NCBI GenBank assembly: GCA_017542475.1
Contig: JAFXXD010000040.1
Coordinates: 1 to 63,971, forward strand
Reading direction: 5' to 3'
Source: Ruminococcus sp.
Lineage (GTDB): Bacteria > Bacillota > Clostridia > Oscillospirales > Ruminococcaceae
DNA: 63,971 bases
Below are positions 49,793 through 61,170 of this stretch, piece after piece. The translations under genes and the position numbers were made by a program. Within the stretch, counting starts at the first letter, position 1. Each line of letters starts with the position of its first letter. The notes below the pieces were generated by a model that searched no databases, was not told the origin of the DNA, and saw only the letters and a program-made list of their open reading frames with translations.

Positions 49793-50896
49793 ATGAGGTT
49801 CATTTGTGACAGAGATTCTCTCAGTGAGGCTATCAGCAACGTTTCACGCGCTGTGCCTCAGAAATCAACTATTCAGGCTCTCGAAGGCATAAAGGTCAAG
49901 GTGTCGCCCGATACGGTCGAGCTTACAGGCTATAACCTCGAAATGGGCATCAGAACTACTATCATCGCCAATACTGCCGATAATTACGAGTTCGTGGTGA
50001 ATGCAAGGCTGTTCAGCGAGTTCGTGAGAAAAATGCCCGGCGACGAGGTCACTGTTGAGGTCGATGACAATAACGTTATCAATATCTCTTCCGCAGCTAC
50101 GGAGTGCAGCTTCTCGGGTATCTCCGCGGGCGAGTACCCCGACCTCCCCGTTGTTGACAATCAGAGGAGCTTCTCGGTAAAGGCTACGACCCTCCGCTCT
50201 ATGATAAATATGACGAGCTATGCGGCGTCCCTCAACGAGAGCAAGCCTATCCTCACGGGCGAGCTTTTCGATATCGAGGGCGGCAATTTCAACCTCGTGG
50301 CTATAGACGGCTTCCGCCTCGCGATAAGGTGCGAGCTCACCGACAGCAAGGAGGATTACCACTTCGTTGTGCCGAAGAAGGCGCTGCAGGAGGTGTCTAC
50401 CCTCATCAAGGACGACGACGACAAGAACTGCACGATCTGCGTGAACGACAGGCACATAATCTTCGAAGTCAATAATGTTTTCGTTATAACAAGACTGCTC
50501 GAGGGTGCTTTCCATAACTACAAGCTCAGTATTCCCACAAGCCACAAGACCGAGGTCATCGTAAGCAAGAAGGACTTCGTGACCAGCCTTGAGCGCTGCT
50601 CGCTCATCATCGACGACAAGAATAAGTCGCCGATACGCTGCGAGGTCGAGAACGGCGTTATAAAGATATCCTGCCGCACCAGCATAGGCAGAGTAAATGA
50701 TGCTATATCCGCCGATATTTCGGGCGAGACCGTTACTATCGGCTTCAATAACAAGCTCATTCTCGAGGCTCTGCGTGCCGCCGAGGGCGACAAGGTCAGA
50801 GTGCGCTTCAACGGCGCGATGAAGGTAATTGAGATCCTCCCGCTCGAGGGCGAGAGCTACATCTTCCTCATTATGCCGATACAGCTTAGAAATTGA
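49793..50896 (+). CDS. dnaN: DNA polymerase III beta sliding clamp
   Basis: 367 residues from ATG 49793 (RBS CGGAGG), chosen over an upstream in-frame ATG. Three clamp domains; conserved starts MRFICDRDSLSEAISNVSRA, KMPGDEVTVE, and C-terminus ILPLEGESYIFLIMPIQLRN (usual ...PIR/M-P-M-R-L end replaced by MPIQLRN). Forms the dimeric ring that tethers polymerase III. Downstream of oriC, followed by REP sequences. Confidence 0.97.
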   Translation: MRFICDRDSLSEAISNVSRAVPQKSTIQALEGIKVKVSPDTVELTGYNLEMGIRTTIIANTADNYEFVVNARLFSEFVRKMPGDEVTVEVDDNNVINISSAATECSFSGISAGEYPDLPVVDNQRSFSVKATTLRSMINMTSYAASLNESKPILTGELFDIEGGNFNLVAIDGFRLAIRCELTDSKEDYHFVVPKKALQEVSTLIKDDDDKNCTICVNDRHIIFEVNNVFVITRLLEGAFHNYKLSIPTSHKTEVIVSKKDFVTSLERCSLIIDDKNKSPIRCEVENGVIKISCRTSIGRVNDAISADISGETVTIGFNNKLILEALRAAEGDKVRVRFNGAMKVIEILPLEGESYIFLIMPIQLRN

Positions 50897-50903
50897 GCTA
50901 TTT

Positions 50904-50968
50904 GCGGGACGTCGAGGACGCCGTCCCCTACATAAAAAGTGAGGAACGCCGAGGGCGGTGTTTCCTAC
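50904..50968. repeat. Two REP elements between dnaN and yaaA
   Basis: Archetype in reverse at 50904-50931 and a variant GAACGCCGAGGGCGGTGTTT, ending CCTAC, at 50943-50968. Confidence 0.8.
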
Positions 50969-50986
50969 AGATGAAAGGGAGCAGCA

Positions 50987-51199
50987 ATGCTGAAAGAAAT
51001 TAAGATAAGTACTGAATTTATCAAGCTCGATGCGCTTCTCAAATTCGCTTCCCTCGTCGGCTCGGGCGGTGAGGCGAAAATGCTCATTCAGGACGGCAGG
51101 GTCCTCGTCAACGGCGAGGTCTGCACCATGAGAGGCAAGAAGATACGCAGCGGCGACGTCGTGAAGCTTGACGGCGGCGGAGAGGTAAAGGTAGTTTGA
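50987..51199 (+). CDS. yaaA: S4-domain RNA-binding protein YaaA
   Basis: 70 residues with an S4 RNA-binding module ([50 protein letters not shown]). Small S4 protein regularly found between dnaN and recF in Firmicutes; linked to ribosome assembly or RNA binding. Its stop overlaps the recF TTG start (TTGA). Confidence 0.92.
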   Translation: MLKEIKISTEFIKLDALLKFASLVGSGGEAKMLIQDGRVLVNGEVCTMRGKKIRSGDVVKLDGGGEVKVV

Positions 51200-52344
51200 T
51201 AATCACCTGCGCCGAGATAGACGGCTTCAAAAATCTCGAAGGCGTGTTCTTCGAGCCCGACCCTAAATATAACATTATCGTGGGTCCGAATGCTCAGGGC
51301 AAGACAAATCTGCTTGAGGCGATGTGGATTCTCTCAGGCTGCAAGAGCTTCCGAGGCTCGAAAGAAAAGGACTACATCTGCCTGACAGGGAATAGAATGT
51401 CCGCTAAGCTGAAAATACGCGACAGTGTCCGCGAGCAGAAAATTGAGTTCGAGATGTCGCGCAGTCAGACCTCGCCCAAGCAGATAACGCTCAACGGCGT
51501 GAAGCAGAAGGGCGCAAGGGCGCTGTTCGATGTATTCAAGTGCATCGCCTTCATTCCCGACGATGTCGATATCATCAAGGGCTCGCCTGAAAAAAGGCGC
51601 AGCTTCATCGATATGGCAGCTTCGCAGCTCAATCCCGTGTCCGTTGTGCATATAAACAAGCACAATGCCATTATGAACCAGCGGAATGCCCTTCTCAAAG
51701 GCATTATGCAGGGGAGCACCGACCGCGGTATCCTCGATATCTGGGACAGACAGGCGGCTCGTGAGGGCGCTGTCATCTCCTATATGCGTAATGAGTACGT
51801 TGCGAAGATAAACTCCATATGCGGCGAGCTCTACCGCACCATTTCGGGCGGCGAAGAGGTCCTTGAGCTCGAATACAAGTCGAATGTGTACCGCAGCGAG
51901 GATATGCAGCGTCCGTGCGATGAGCAGGCTGTCGAGCAGTATTACCGCAAGCTCCGCGAGACCGAGGAGTACGATATCCGCACAGGCTCGACACATTCGG
52001 GCGTCAACCGCGACGAGATATCCATAAAGATAAACGGCGTCAGTGCGAGGGATTACGGCTCGCAGGGACAGATAAAAAGCGCGGCTCTCGTTATGAAGCT
52101 CGCGCAGGCTGAGATTTTCATGAAGCGCTCCAAGGAGCCGCCTGTCATCTTCCTCGACGACGTCATGGGCGAGCTCGACGAAAGGCGTCAGCGCTTCATC
52201 TTCGATATGATAAAGGGTATGCAGGTATTTCTGACAACTCCCAACGAGGGGGCTCTGCTCCCCGAGATAAAGGGGAAGATAATGCGTATCAGCGGAGGCA
52301 GGCTCATTGATGAAAAGGACGGTATATCTTCACATCGGGAATAA
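51196..52344 (+). CDS. recF: DNA replication/repair protein RecF
   Basis: 382 residues, starting at TTG 51196. SMC-like ATPase: Walker [21 protein letters not shown], signature/Walker [21 protein letters not shown] and [18 protein letters not shown]. Loads RecA at gaps with RecO/RecR. Overlaps yaaA by 4 bp and remB by 35 bp, so these genes form one operon. Confidence 0.96.
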   Translation: MIITCAEIDGFKNLEGVFFEPDPKYNIIVGPNAQGKTNLLEAMWILSGCKSFRGSKEKDYICLTGNRMSAKLKIRDSVREQKIEFEMSRSQTSPKQITLNGVKQKGARALFDVFKCIAFIPDDVDIIKGSPEKRRSFIDMAASQLNPVSVVHINKHNAIMNQRNALLKGIMQGSTDRGILDIWDRQAAREGAVISYMRNEYVAKINSICGELYRTISGGEEVLELEYKSNVYRSEDMQRPCDEQAVEQYYRKLRETEEYDIRTGSTHSGVNRDEISIKINGVSARDYGSQGQIKSAALVMKLAQAEIFMKRSKEPPVIFLDDVMGELDERRQRFIFDMIKGMQVFLTTPNEGALLPEIKGKIMRISGGRLIDEKDGISSHRE

Positions 52345-52582
52345 CTACTCCGTGGACGTGCGCGATATCGTCGGTATCTTCGATATGGATAATACCACGG
52401 TATCGGGATTCACGAACAGGCTCCTCGAAAAAGCCGAGAAGAATCGCGAGGTCTTCTACGCGACGTATGAGCTCCCGAAGAGCTTCATCATCACCGCCAA
52501 AAACGGCAGGAACAGGGTATATGTCTCGCAGCTTGCCGCAAGTACGCTGAAAAAAAGGCTCGCTGAGGGCGGCGGGCTGTAA
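52310..52582 (+). CDS. remB: Extracellular matrix regulator RemB-like (DUF370)
   Basis: 90 residues from ATG 52310 within the recF end (GGAGGCAGG upstream); a TTG three bases earlier is the alternative. Sequence [35 protein letters not shown] and KSFIITAKNGRNRVYVSQLA match RemB/YaaB, encoded between recF and gyrB in Bacillus. RemA/RemB family proteins activate matrix genes; role here inferred. Confidence 0.9.
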   Translation: MKRTVYLHIGNNYSVDVRDIVGIFDMDNTTVSGFTNRLLEKAEKNREVFYATYELPKSFIITAKNGRNRVYVSQLAASTLKKRLAEGGGL

Positions 52583-52590
52583 GCAAGTAT

Positions 52591-53112
52591 ATGGAGCATA
52601 ATTGCAGGAAAGATAACCGCCTCGATAATTACGATTATTCAACGAACGGTCTGTATTTCATCACGGTTTGTACAAAGGATAGGTTTCCGTATTTGGCGGA
52701 GATACGAGATGTAGGGGACGGCGTCCTCGACGTCCCATTGATAAAATTGACCGAATACGGTGAGATTTTAAATGACCAGATAAATGAAATGAATTCGATT
52801 TACACGAATTCAAAAATTATAAAATATGTTATCATGCCCGACCATTTGCATATGATCGTTGAATTATTCGATGACGACAGAATTATGTGCGGGACGTCGA
52901 GGACGCCGTCCCCTACAAATGCAACGTTACCGTCAATAATTTCAACATTGAAACGTTTTGTGAATAAACGGGTGGGATTTAATATCTGGCAGAGGTCGTA
53001 CCACGACCGCATTATTCGGAATGAGGCGGAATTTTGCCAGATATGGCAGTATATCGACAATAACCCCATTAATTGGGCAAACGGTTTATACGATCAGAAT
53101 TCATGGAGGTAA
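52591..53112 (+). CDS. REP-associated tyrosine transposase (RAYT), HUH/Y1 family
   Basis: 173 residues. Y1-type nuclease of the IS200-like TnpA_REP group: LYFITVCTKDRFPYL, HUH motif VIMPDHLHMIVEL, and catalytic region WQRSYHDRIIRNEAEFCQIW followed by QYIDNNPINW. These enzymes process REP palindromes as single strands. Remarkably, two copies of the window's REP archetype lie inside the reading frame in opposite orientation, translated as DVGDGVLDVP (52711-52736) and CGTSRTPSPT (52889-52916), and the frame stays open. The gene interrupts the remB-gyrB junction and its last codons supply the gyrB Shine-Dalgarno (ATGGAGGTAAATC). No N-terminal truncation is apparent. Confidence 0.9.
   Translation: MEHNCRKDNRLDNYDYSTNGLYFITVCTKDRFPYLAEIRDVGDGVLDVPLIKLTEYGEILNDQINEMNSIYTNSKIIKYVIMPDHLHMIVELFDDDRIMCGTSRTPSPTNATLPSIISTLKRFVNKRVGFNIWQRSYHDRIIRNEAEFCQIWQYIDNNPINWANGLYDQNSWR
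52711..52736 (+). repeat. REP archetype inside the RAYT gene, forward
   Basis: GTAGGGGACGGCGTCC... 26-bp copy, in frame as V-G-D-G-V-L-D-V-P. Confidence 0.9.
52891..52916 (-). repeat. REP archetype inside the RAYT gene, reverse
   Basis: GGGACGTCGAGGACGCCGTC...CCTAC, inverse of the copy at 52711; identical 26 bp. Confidence 0.9.
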
Positions 53113-55083
<1,971 letters not shown>

Positions 55084-55090
55084 AAGCTAT

Positions 55091-55219
55091 TAGCCGTTAG
55101 CTATTAGCCGTTAGCTGTTAGCCATTAGCTAATGGTATCGGCTTCGCCAATATTATTTGAATAAGTCCGCGTCAGCGGACACCACGAGCTAAAGGCTAAA
55201 AGCTAATAGCTAACGGCTT
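55091..55219. repeat. TTAGC-type dispersed repeat, copy 1
   Basis: Left end of repeated TTAGC words (AGCCGTTAGC, TTAGCCATTAGC), middle GGTATCGGCTTCGCC and TCCGCGTCAGCGGACACCA, right end GCTAAAGGCTAAAAGCTAA, so the ends can pair. Copy 2 is at 55795. Confidence 0.85.
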
Positions 55220-55241
55220 AAAATTGGAGATACAAAACGTA

Positions 55242-55796
55242 ATGGAAGATAAATATATTCTCGAAAAGGAGTACAGCATTTCCGCGGATACCTTCCGTGA
55301 GGCTTACCGCGCCTATCAGAAGAAATACGTGTACCCAAAAAGCTACATCTTTATGACGATATTCCTCGTTCTGTCGGCGGATTTCATCTATGCCGCCTTC
55401 AAGGATAACAGCAATTACTTCGCCTATATCCTCATCGTGCTCTGTCTCGCGCTCGCATTCAGGGAATGGTACAACCCCCGCAGGATAAGGCGCTCGCTCG
55501 TCGAGACCGTGCAGGAAATGGGCGACCCGGTCTACCGCATAGGAGTGGGGGACGGCTTCGTGGATATATCTACGGTGTCCGCGCCCGAGGGTATCGAGGA
55601 CGAGGACGGCGAGGAGGAGAGCTCCGCCGAGGACGACGCTCCCGAGCCGACGCGAATTCCCGTTGATGAGAAGATGAAGGTGCTCGAATACAGCGAGTTC
55701 TTCCTGCTTCTCTACGGCAAGCAGGTGTTCTATATAGTGCCCAAGAAGGGATTCACTGATAAAGAGTGTGAGATCCTTAGAAATATTAAGAAATAG
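55242..55796 (+). CDS. YcxB-like membrane protein
   Basis: 184 residues from ATG 55242 (a TTG at 55224 is possible; neither has a strong RBS). Short N-terminal segment YILEKEYSISADTFREAYRA, two membrane helices (SYIFMTIFLVLSADFIYAAF; YFAYILIVLCLALAF), then a cytoplasmic part with an unusually acidic insert (GIEDEDGEEESSAEDD) and LEYSEFFLLLYGKQVFYIVP, which is the YcxB-like C-terminal core. Function unknown. It is framed on both sides by the TTAGC-type repeat and splits gyrB from gyrA. Confidence 0.75.
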   Translation: MEDKYILEKEYSISADTFREAYRAYQKKYVYPKSYIFMTIFLVLSADFIYAAFKDNSNYFAYILIVLCLALAFREWYNPRRIRRSLVETVQEMGDPVYRIGVGDGFVDISTVSAPEGIEDEDGEEESSAEDDAPEPTRIPVDEKMKVLEYSEFFLLLYGKQVFYIVPKKGFTDKECEILRNIKK

Positions 55797-55922
55797 CCGT
55801 TAACCATTAGCCGTTAGCCTTTAGCTTATGGTATCGGCTTCGCCGATGTTATTTAAATTATTCCGCGTCAGCGGACACCATGAGCTAAAGTCTAAAGTCT
55901 AAAGGCTAATAGCTAATGGCTT
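55795..55922. repeat. TTAGC-type dispersed repeat, copy 2
   Basis: Same layout as copy 1 (GGTATCGGCTTCGCC, TTCCGCGTCAGCGGACACCA, GCTAAAG words). Its end contributes an ATG (55916) in frame with gyrA that is probably not the start. Confidence 0.85.
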
Positions 55923-55951
55923 CCTTTCAACATATACAGGAGGTAAAGAAA

Positions 55952-58627
55952 TTGCTTTACAATGACAATTCCAAGGTAATACATTCCGAGATAGTCAACG
56001 AGATGGAAAGCTCTATGCTCCAGTACGCTATGTCGGTAATCGTATCACGCGCCCTGCCCGACGTCAGGGACGGTCTCAAGCCCGTTCACAGGCGTATCCT
56101 CTATACGCTCCACGAGAACGGTCTGACCCCCGACAAGGCGTACCGTAAGTGCGCCGATACCGTCGGTGCTGTGCTCGGTAGGTATCATCCTCACGGTGAC
56201 GCCGCCGTATACGATGCTCTCGTGCGTCTCGCGCAGAACTTCTCGATGAGATATCCGCTCGTTGACGGTCACGGTAACTTCGGTTCCATCGACGGCGACA
56301 AGGCTGCCGCCTACCGTTATACCGAGGCGAAGATGGCGAAGATCACCCTCGATATGCTGACCGATATCAACAAGGAAACTGTCGATTTCGCGCCGAACTA
56401 CGACGACCGCCTCAAGGAGCCCGTAGTTCTGCCCTCGCGCTTCCCGAACCTGCTCGTTAACGGCTCTACGGGTATCGCTGTCGGTATGGCAACGAATATA
56501 CCTCCGCACAACCTCGGCGAGGTCATCGACGCGCTGCAGCTCCTTATCGACGACCCCGACTGCTCGATGGACCAGCTGATGGAGAACATCAAGGGACCCG
56601 ATTTCCCGACGGGCGGCATTATAATGGGCAAGGCGGGTATCCGCGCCGCTTACGGAACCGGTCGCGGTAAGATAATTCTCCGCAGCCGCACTCACTTCGA
56701 GGAGATAAACGGCAGGAATTGTATCATCGTCGATGAGATACCCTATATGGTCAACAAGACCCTCATACTCAAAAATATCAATCAGCTCTGCAAGGACAAG
56801 CGCCTCGACGGTATCTATTACCTGCGCGACGAGTCCGACAAGGACGGTATGCGTATCGTTATAGAGCTGAAAAAGGACGCTATCCCCAATATCGTGCTCA
56901 ACAAGCTGTTTGCGATGACTAAGCTTCAGGATACCGTCGGTATCATTATGCTCGCGCTCGTCAACGGCGAGCCGAAGATACTCACGCTGAAGCAGATGCT
57001 CCAGCACTATCTCGACTTCCAAGTCGATGTTATCCAGCGCAGAACGCGCTTCGACCTCCGCAAGGCTCTCGAACGCGCCCACATTTTGCAGGGCTTTGTG
57101 CTCGCGGCTGACCACATCGACGAGATAATACAGATAATCCGCAGCAGCAGCAATATCCCCGAGGCTAAGGCTCGCCTCATCGAGCGCTTCAAGGATATTG
57201 ATATGTCCGAGCTCCTCGGTCGTATCGAGGTATTCAAGGATATGGACATCTTCAAGGTGCTCGATACTGCCGAATTCGACCTCAGCGGCACTCACCTCGC
57301 AAGCGCGAAGGGGCTCTCCGAGGAACAGGCTGAGGCTATCGTGCAGATGAGGCTCGGTGCTCTGACAGGTCTTGAGCGTCAGAAGATAACCGACGAGCTG
57401 TTCGGGCTCCTGACAAAGATAGAGGAATTCGAGGAGATACTCGCGGACGTAAACCGCGTTTATCAGGTAATCATGGACGACCTCAACGCTATCCGCAAGA
57501 AGTTCAGCGACGTTCGCCGCACGGACATCGAATCCGTATCGGGTGAGGTCGATATCGAGGACCTTATCCCCGAGGAGGACTGCGTCGTTACGCTCACCAA
57601 CAACGGCTACATCAAGCGTATGCCCGTTACCGAGTATAAGACACAGCGCCGCGGCGGTCGCGGTATCTCGGGTATGAAGCAGCGCGAGGAGGATTTCGTG
57701 GATACTATGTTCATCTGCGGTACTCACGACAATATCCTCTTCATCTCCAACAAGGGCATTATGTACAAGCTCAAATGCTATGAGGTGCCCGACGGCTCGA
57801 AGGCTTCACGCGGCTTCAACCTCATAAACCTGCTGCCGCTCACCGAGAACGAGAAAATTGCCGCTATGATAAAGTGCACCGATTTCAGCGACGAGCAGTT
57901 CATCGTTATGGTCACCAAGAACGGCAAGATAAAGCGTACAAACCTCTCGCTCTATAAGAACGTGCGCAAGAACGGTCTTATCGCGATAGGTCTCGACGAG
58001 GGCGACGAGATAGCGGGCGTTCGTATGACGGACGGCAGTGCTCAGGTATTCGTCGCTACCTACAACGGTATGGCTATCCGCCTTGAAGAGCAGAATGTTC
58101 GCGCTATGTCGCGCTCCGCTCACGGCGTAAGGGCGATAAAGCTCCGCGAGGGCGACTACGTCGTAGGTATGGCAAGAGTGCGCGAGGGCGCGGCTCTGCT
58201 CACCGTCACCGAGAACGGCTACGGCAAGCGCACGGCTCTCGACAGCTACCGCATACAGGGCAGAGGCGGCTTCGGTCTCACCAACTATAAGGTTGACGAG
58301 GTGCGCGGTCACGTCTGCAACATCAAGATCGTTGACGAGGAGGACGATATCATCCTCGTTTCAAGCGACGGTATCATCATCCGTATACTCGCCAGCGACG
58401 TCCGTATTATGGGGCGTATCGCAAAGGGCGTGCGCGTGATGAAGCTCAGCGAGGGCGCGAATGTTGTCGCGTTCACCCGTGCCGAGCATGACGACTCCGC
58501 CGAGACCGAAAAGGTCGAGCAGCTCACCGACGAGCAGGCTGAAGCCGCTGAAGCTGAGGCTGCCGAGGAGGAGAAGAACGAGGTAGTCATCGAGGCTGAC
58601 CCCGATGATGACGAGAATGAAGAATAA
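55952..58627 (+). CDS. gyrA: DNA gyrase subunit A
   Basis: 891 residues from TTG 55952, which follows AGGAGG at ideal spacing; an in-frame ATG at 55916 lies in the repeat and adds 12 unlikely residues. Winged-helix/Tyr region [18 protein letters not shown], catalytic Tyr in [11 protein letters not shown], quinolone region [19 protein letters not shown] (GDAAVYD), beta-pinwheel C-terminal domain with GyrA box QRRGGRG. Ends in a long acidic tail ([20 protein letters not shown]). Second subunit of gyrase. Confidence 0.97.
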   Translation: MLYNDNSKVIHSEIVNEMESSMLQYAMSVIVSRALPDVRDGLKPVHRRILYTLHENGLTPDKAYRKCADTVGAVLGRYHPHGDAAVYDALVRLAQNFSMRYPLVDGHGNFGSIDGDKAAAYRYTEAKMAKITLDMLTDINKETVDFAPNYDDRLKEPVVLPSRFPNLLVNGSTGIAVGMATNIPPHNLGEVIDALQLLIDDPDCSMDQLMENIKGPDFPTGGIIMGKAGIRAAYGTGRGKIILRSRTHFEEINGRNCIIVDEIPYMVNKTLILKNINQLCKDKRLDGIYYLRDESDKDGMRIVIELKKDAIPNIVLNKLFAMTKLQDTVGIIMLALVNGEPKILTLKQMLQHYLDFQVDVIQRRTRFDLRKALERAHILQGFVLAADHIDEIIQIIRSSSNIPEAKARLIERFKDIDMSELLGRIEVFKDMDIFKVLDTAEFDLSGTHLASAKGLSEEQAEAIVQMRLGALTGLERQKITDELFGLLTKIEEFEEILADVNRVYQVIMDDLNAIRKKFSDVRRTDIESVSGEVDIEDLIPEEDCVVTLTNNGYIKRMPVTEYKTQRRGGRGISGMKQREEDFVDTMFICGTHDNILFISNKGIMYKLKCYEVPDGSKASRGFNLINLLPLTENEKIAAMIKCTDFSDEQFIVMVTKNGKIKRTNLSLYKNVRKNGLIAIGLDEGDEIAGVRMTDGSAQVFVATYNGMAIRLEEQNVRAMSRSAHGVRAIKLREGDYVVGMARVREGAALLTVTENGYGKRTALDSYRIQGRGGFGLTNYKVDEVRGHVCNIKIVDEEDDIILVSSDGIIIRILASDVRIMGRIAKGVRVMKLSEGANVVAFTRAEHDDSAETEKVEQLTDEQAEAAEAEAAEEEKNEVVIEADPDDDENEE

Positions 58628-59081
58628 AGCTGAGGAAACAGCTCTCAGGTTCGGACAGTCGCCTTTTTCGGCGGCTGTCGTCACCTTGCTGAGCCTGTTC
58701 TGCCAGTTTCTGAACTGGTTCGCCTTTGAGAAGTTAGGCTACCCGTGGTGGGTGGCTCTGATAACGCCGCTGGCGCTCTGCGCGATGTACCACTTCGTGC
58801 AGCTCGACGCGGGCGGAAAAAGCGGCTATTCGCGGATATTCGTGTTCATATTCTCAGCGGCAGTCCCTCTGCTGCTGGGAATATTCGTTACACTGGCGGT
58901 CTATCTCGGCGATCCGCAGCTCAGCACGTTCAGCGCGGATAAGGAGTACACGGGGACTGTCCGCGAGCTTGTCTCCCTCTATTCGGGGAGGATCGCGGTC
59001 ACGTCGGCGTATCTGTGCGTGTTTGCGCTCGCTGATATACCCGTGCTCAGAGCCTGCGACAAAGCGAGGAAATGCCAATGA
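58605..59081 (+). CDS. Small four-helix membrane protein, unknown function
   Basis: 158 residues; starts at ATG 58605 inside the gyrA end (ATG 58617 also possible). Four predicted membrane helices (AAVVTLLSLFCQFLNWFAF, WWVALITPLALCAMYHFVQL, IFVFIFSAAVPLLLGIFVTL, IAVTSAYLCVFALADIPVL). No family recognised. It overlaps gyrA by 23 bp and the phosphoesterase gene by 10 bp, so it is co-translated with its neighbours and may form a unit with the phosphoesterase. Confidence 0.7.
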   Translation: MMTRMKNKAEETALRFGQSPFSAAVVTLLSLFCQFLNWFAFEKLGYPWWVALITPLALCAMYHFVQLDAGGKSGYSRIFVFIFSAAVPLLLGIFVTLAVYLGDPQLSTFSADKEYTGTVRELVSLYSGRIAVTSAYLCVFALADIPVLRACDKARKCQ

Positions 59082-59887
59082 GATACGTTGTTACGATATT
59101 GATAGCTGTCGCGGTGGTGCTGGCGGTGTATCTCCTCTGCGAGAACTGTATCCTGCTGACCGTAAGACACGTAAAATTGGGCAAACGCCTGCGTATCGCG
59201 CATATCTCCGATGTACACAGGAAGCGCTATCAGGGCGATAATATGCTCATCGCGGCGCGTGTCGGGCAGGAAAAGCCCGACCTCATATTCATCACGGGCG
59301 ACCTCGTTTCGCGCAAGGAGGCGGATTTCTCCGTCACCGAGAAGCTCCTGCGCGAGCTGCGGAAAATCGCTCCCGTGTATATGATATACGGCAACCACGA
59401 GCAAAGCCTTATCACCCGCGAAAGAGCCCGTGATTTCGAGGCTATGCTCGCGCGGACGGACGTTGTCCTGCTGAGAAACAGCTCCGAAAGCGTGGAGGTC
59501 GGCGGCAGTATATTCAATATCTGCGGCATCGAGCCGCCCTACACGACCTACAAGAAGGGGCACGGATACTTCAATCTCGACAGGCTCACAGTGGACGATA
59601 TACGCGGGCTGGTCGGCTATCCGATTGGCGAGACGCTCCTGCTCGCGCACAATCCCATCTTCGGCAGCGAATACGCCGAATGGGGCGCGGATTACACCTT
59701 CAGCGGACACGTCCACGGCGGAGCTGTGCGGCTTTTCGGCATTGGTCTGCTCTCTCCCGAGCGCAAATTCTTCCCGAAATATACCAAGGGCGTGTACGAC
59801 ATCGGCGGGAAAAAGCTCTGCGTTTCCGCGGGCATCGGGAAGCTCCGTGCCTTCAATCCGCCTGAGATAGTTGTTTATGATATATGA
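59072..59887 (+). CDS. Membrane-anchored metallophosphoesterase (YkuE/YaeI-like)
   Basis: 271 residues; one N-terminal membrane anchor (VVTILIAVAVVLAVYLL), then a calcineurin-like phosphoesterase domain with the metal motifs SDVH, GDLV, GNHE and GHVHGG. The first motif is D-V-H as usual. Family members hydrolyse lipid-linked diphosphates such as UDP-diacylglucosamine or act at the membrane in lipid metabolism; substrate not inferable. ATG at 59072 overlaps the previous gene; a terminator follows. Confidence 0.9.
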   Translation: MPMRYVVTILIAVAVVLAVYLLCENCILLTVRHVKLGKRLRIAHISDVHRKRYQGDNMLIAARVGQEKPDLIFITGDLVSRKEADFSVTEKLLRELRKIAPVYMIYGNHEQSLITRERARDFEAMLARTDVVLLRNSSESVEVGGSIFNICGIEPPYTTYKKGHGYFNLDRLTVDDIRGLVGYPIGETLLLAHNPIFGSEYAEWGADYTFSGHVHGGAVRLFGIGLLSPERKFFPKYTKGVYDIGGKKLCVSAGIGKLRAFNPPEIVVYDI

Positions 59888-59911
59888 AAAGGGCGCATTT
59901 GCGCCCTTTTT
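59887..59911 (+). terminator. Intrinsic terminator of the gyrase-distal operon
   Basis: AAAAGGGCGCA-TT-TGCGCCCTTTTT directly at the phosphoesterase stop codon. Confidence 0.9.
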
Positions 59912-59913
59912 CT

Positions 59914-60025
59914 GTAGGGGCGGATATTATCCGCCCGTCAATATACCGACAAACTTACGGCAACAGAATGTAGGGGCGGCGTTTCGCCGCCCCTACAGTG
60001 GGACGTCGAGGACGCCGTCCCCTAC
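59914..60025. repeat. Three REP elements in tandem
   Basis: GTAGGGGCGGATATTATCCG at 59914-59936, GTAGGGGCGGCGTTTCGCCG at 59970-59996, and the archetype in reverse at 60000-60025, between converging genes. Confidence 0.85.
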
Positions 60026-60031
60026 AAAAAT

Positions 60032-60057
60032 CAGCCGAAAGATTATTCTTTCGGCTG
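60032..60057 (-). terminator. Intrinsic terminator of the carboxypeptidase gene
   Basis: CAGCCGAAAGA/TCTTTCGGCTG stem, ATTTTTG on the minus strand. Confidence 0.85.
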
Positions 60058-60066
60058 TTTGCTTTG

Positions 60067-61170
60067 TTATTCTGTTTCGGTGTCTTCCGAGGTGGGTTCG
60101 GTGGACGCTTCGGTCGTGGCTTCCGTTGCGGGTTCGGCTGTCTCCTGTCCGAGCTCCGTCTTCTCGTCCTTGTGGACGGTCACTATGAAGCCGTCGGAGT
60201 TATTGCCCGATATATCGTATCTGTAGCCGCTCGGTACGGGCACCTGCGTCGTCTCAGAGCCGTCGTCCGAGGGCACGTAGAATATCTCGTAGGTGTTGCC
60301 GTCGTCGTCGGTGATAACGAGGTGCTTGTCCTCGTACTTGTATTGGTCACGCAGGAGGTCGATGTACTCCTCAAGGCAGAGATCGGTCTTGGTCATATAG
60401 GTCGCGTGGGCTACGCCTACATATCGGAAATGCCACGGCTCGGAGCGTATCTGCGTTATCTTTTCCTTCTCCTCGGTATAGCGCACAATGAAGCCGTATT
60501 TATAGCAGTTGTCGTTTATCCACTTGAAGTCGCCCTGACCCTGATAGTCGAGGTCTGTTGTCTCGGTGAAGTCAAAAGCATAGCCTGTTTCGTGCTCGCT
60601 CTTGCCCGGGACTGCCGCACGAGGGAAGCCGTCCTCGTCGGTCTCGCCGTTGTATCTGTCGTATATCTCCTGCTGGTATGCCTTCGAGCGGTATGAACCG
60701 TAGATCTGGAGCGTATCATTATTGTAGAGCTTGTAGAAGTCCTCTATCATCTTCACCATCGGGTCGTAGACGGGACGGAGGATAGTATACGTATTCTCGG
60801 CAACTGTGAAGTAATCTATCCCGCGCTCGTCGTTCATATCAGCGATGTTTACGAGGTCCTCGTCGCCGAGGCTGAAGTATTCGTTGTCGTTGTTGACGAG
60901 TATCAGCTCGCCGAAGAACTTGTCCTTGGTCGGGATATCGGCGTATGTGAATACTGTCTTGTCGGGGTCGGGCTCGGCAAGCTCCGCGGGCTCGGTTGTC
61001 TCGGGCTCCGCAACGTAGCTTGAGGACGGCACCGTTTTCATACTGCTGTATGCGTTATACACGTTATAGCCCGCAAATCCGAGGATAACTACGCATATCG
61101 CGAGCTGTGTCAGATTTCTGGCTCTGTCTATACTTTTTTCTTTGTTTATATCCTTGGGCATCAGCTTCAT
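60067..61170 (-). CDS. Membrane-anchored D-Ala-D-Ala carboxypeptidase, VanY/M15B family
   Basis: 367 residues. Cytoplasmic N-terminus, one membrane helix (LAICVVILGFAGYNVYNAY), Pro/Glu/Thr linker, then the peptidase M15B domain: GSYRSKAYQQEIYDRY, zinc motif GKSEHETGYAFDF (SxHxxGxAxD), catalytic Glu and third ligand in RSEPWHFRYVG. A further 110-residue tail ends in a low-complexity Thr/Glu stretch. Trims terminal D-Ala from peptidoglycan stem peptides outside the cell. Not linked to any van regulator, so a cell-wall housekeeping role is likelier than glycopeptide resistance. Confidence 0.92.
   Translation of the reverse strand: MKLMPKDINKEKSIDRARNLTQLAICVVILGFAGYNVYNAYSSMKTVPSSSYVAEPETTEPAELAEPDPDKTVFTYADIPTKDKFFGELILVNNDNEYFSLGDEDLVNIADMNDERGIDYFTVAENTYTILRPVYDPMVKMIEDFYKLYNNDTLQIYGSYRSKAYQQEIYDRYNGETDEDGFPRAAVPGKSEHETGYAFDFTETTDLDYQGQGDFKWINDNCYKYGFIVRYTEEKEKITQIRSEPWHFRYVGVAHATYMTKTDLCLEEYIDLLRDQYKYEDKHLVITDDDGNTYEIFYVPSDDGSETTQVPVPSGYRYDISGNNSDGFIVTVHKDEKTELGQETAEPATEATTEASTEPTSEDTETE

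Noticed and set aside
55916-55951. ATG 55916 as gyrA start
   Set aside because: It lies in the TTAGC repeat and has no RBS; TTG 55952 follows AGGAGG at proper spacing.
56045-57727. 560-codon open frame antisense to gyrA
   Set aside because: gyrA is certain; the reverse frame has no motif.
60067-61170. Glycopeptide-resistance gene vanY
   Set aside because: Only the catalytic family matches; there are no vanH/A/X or vanRS genes nearby.
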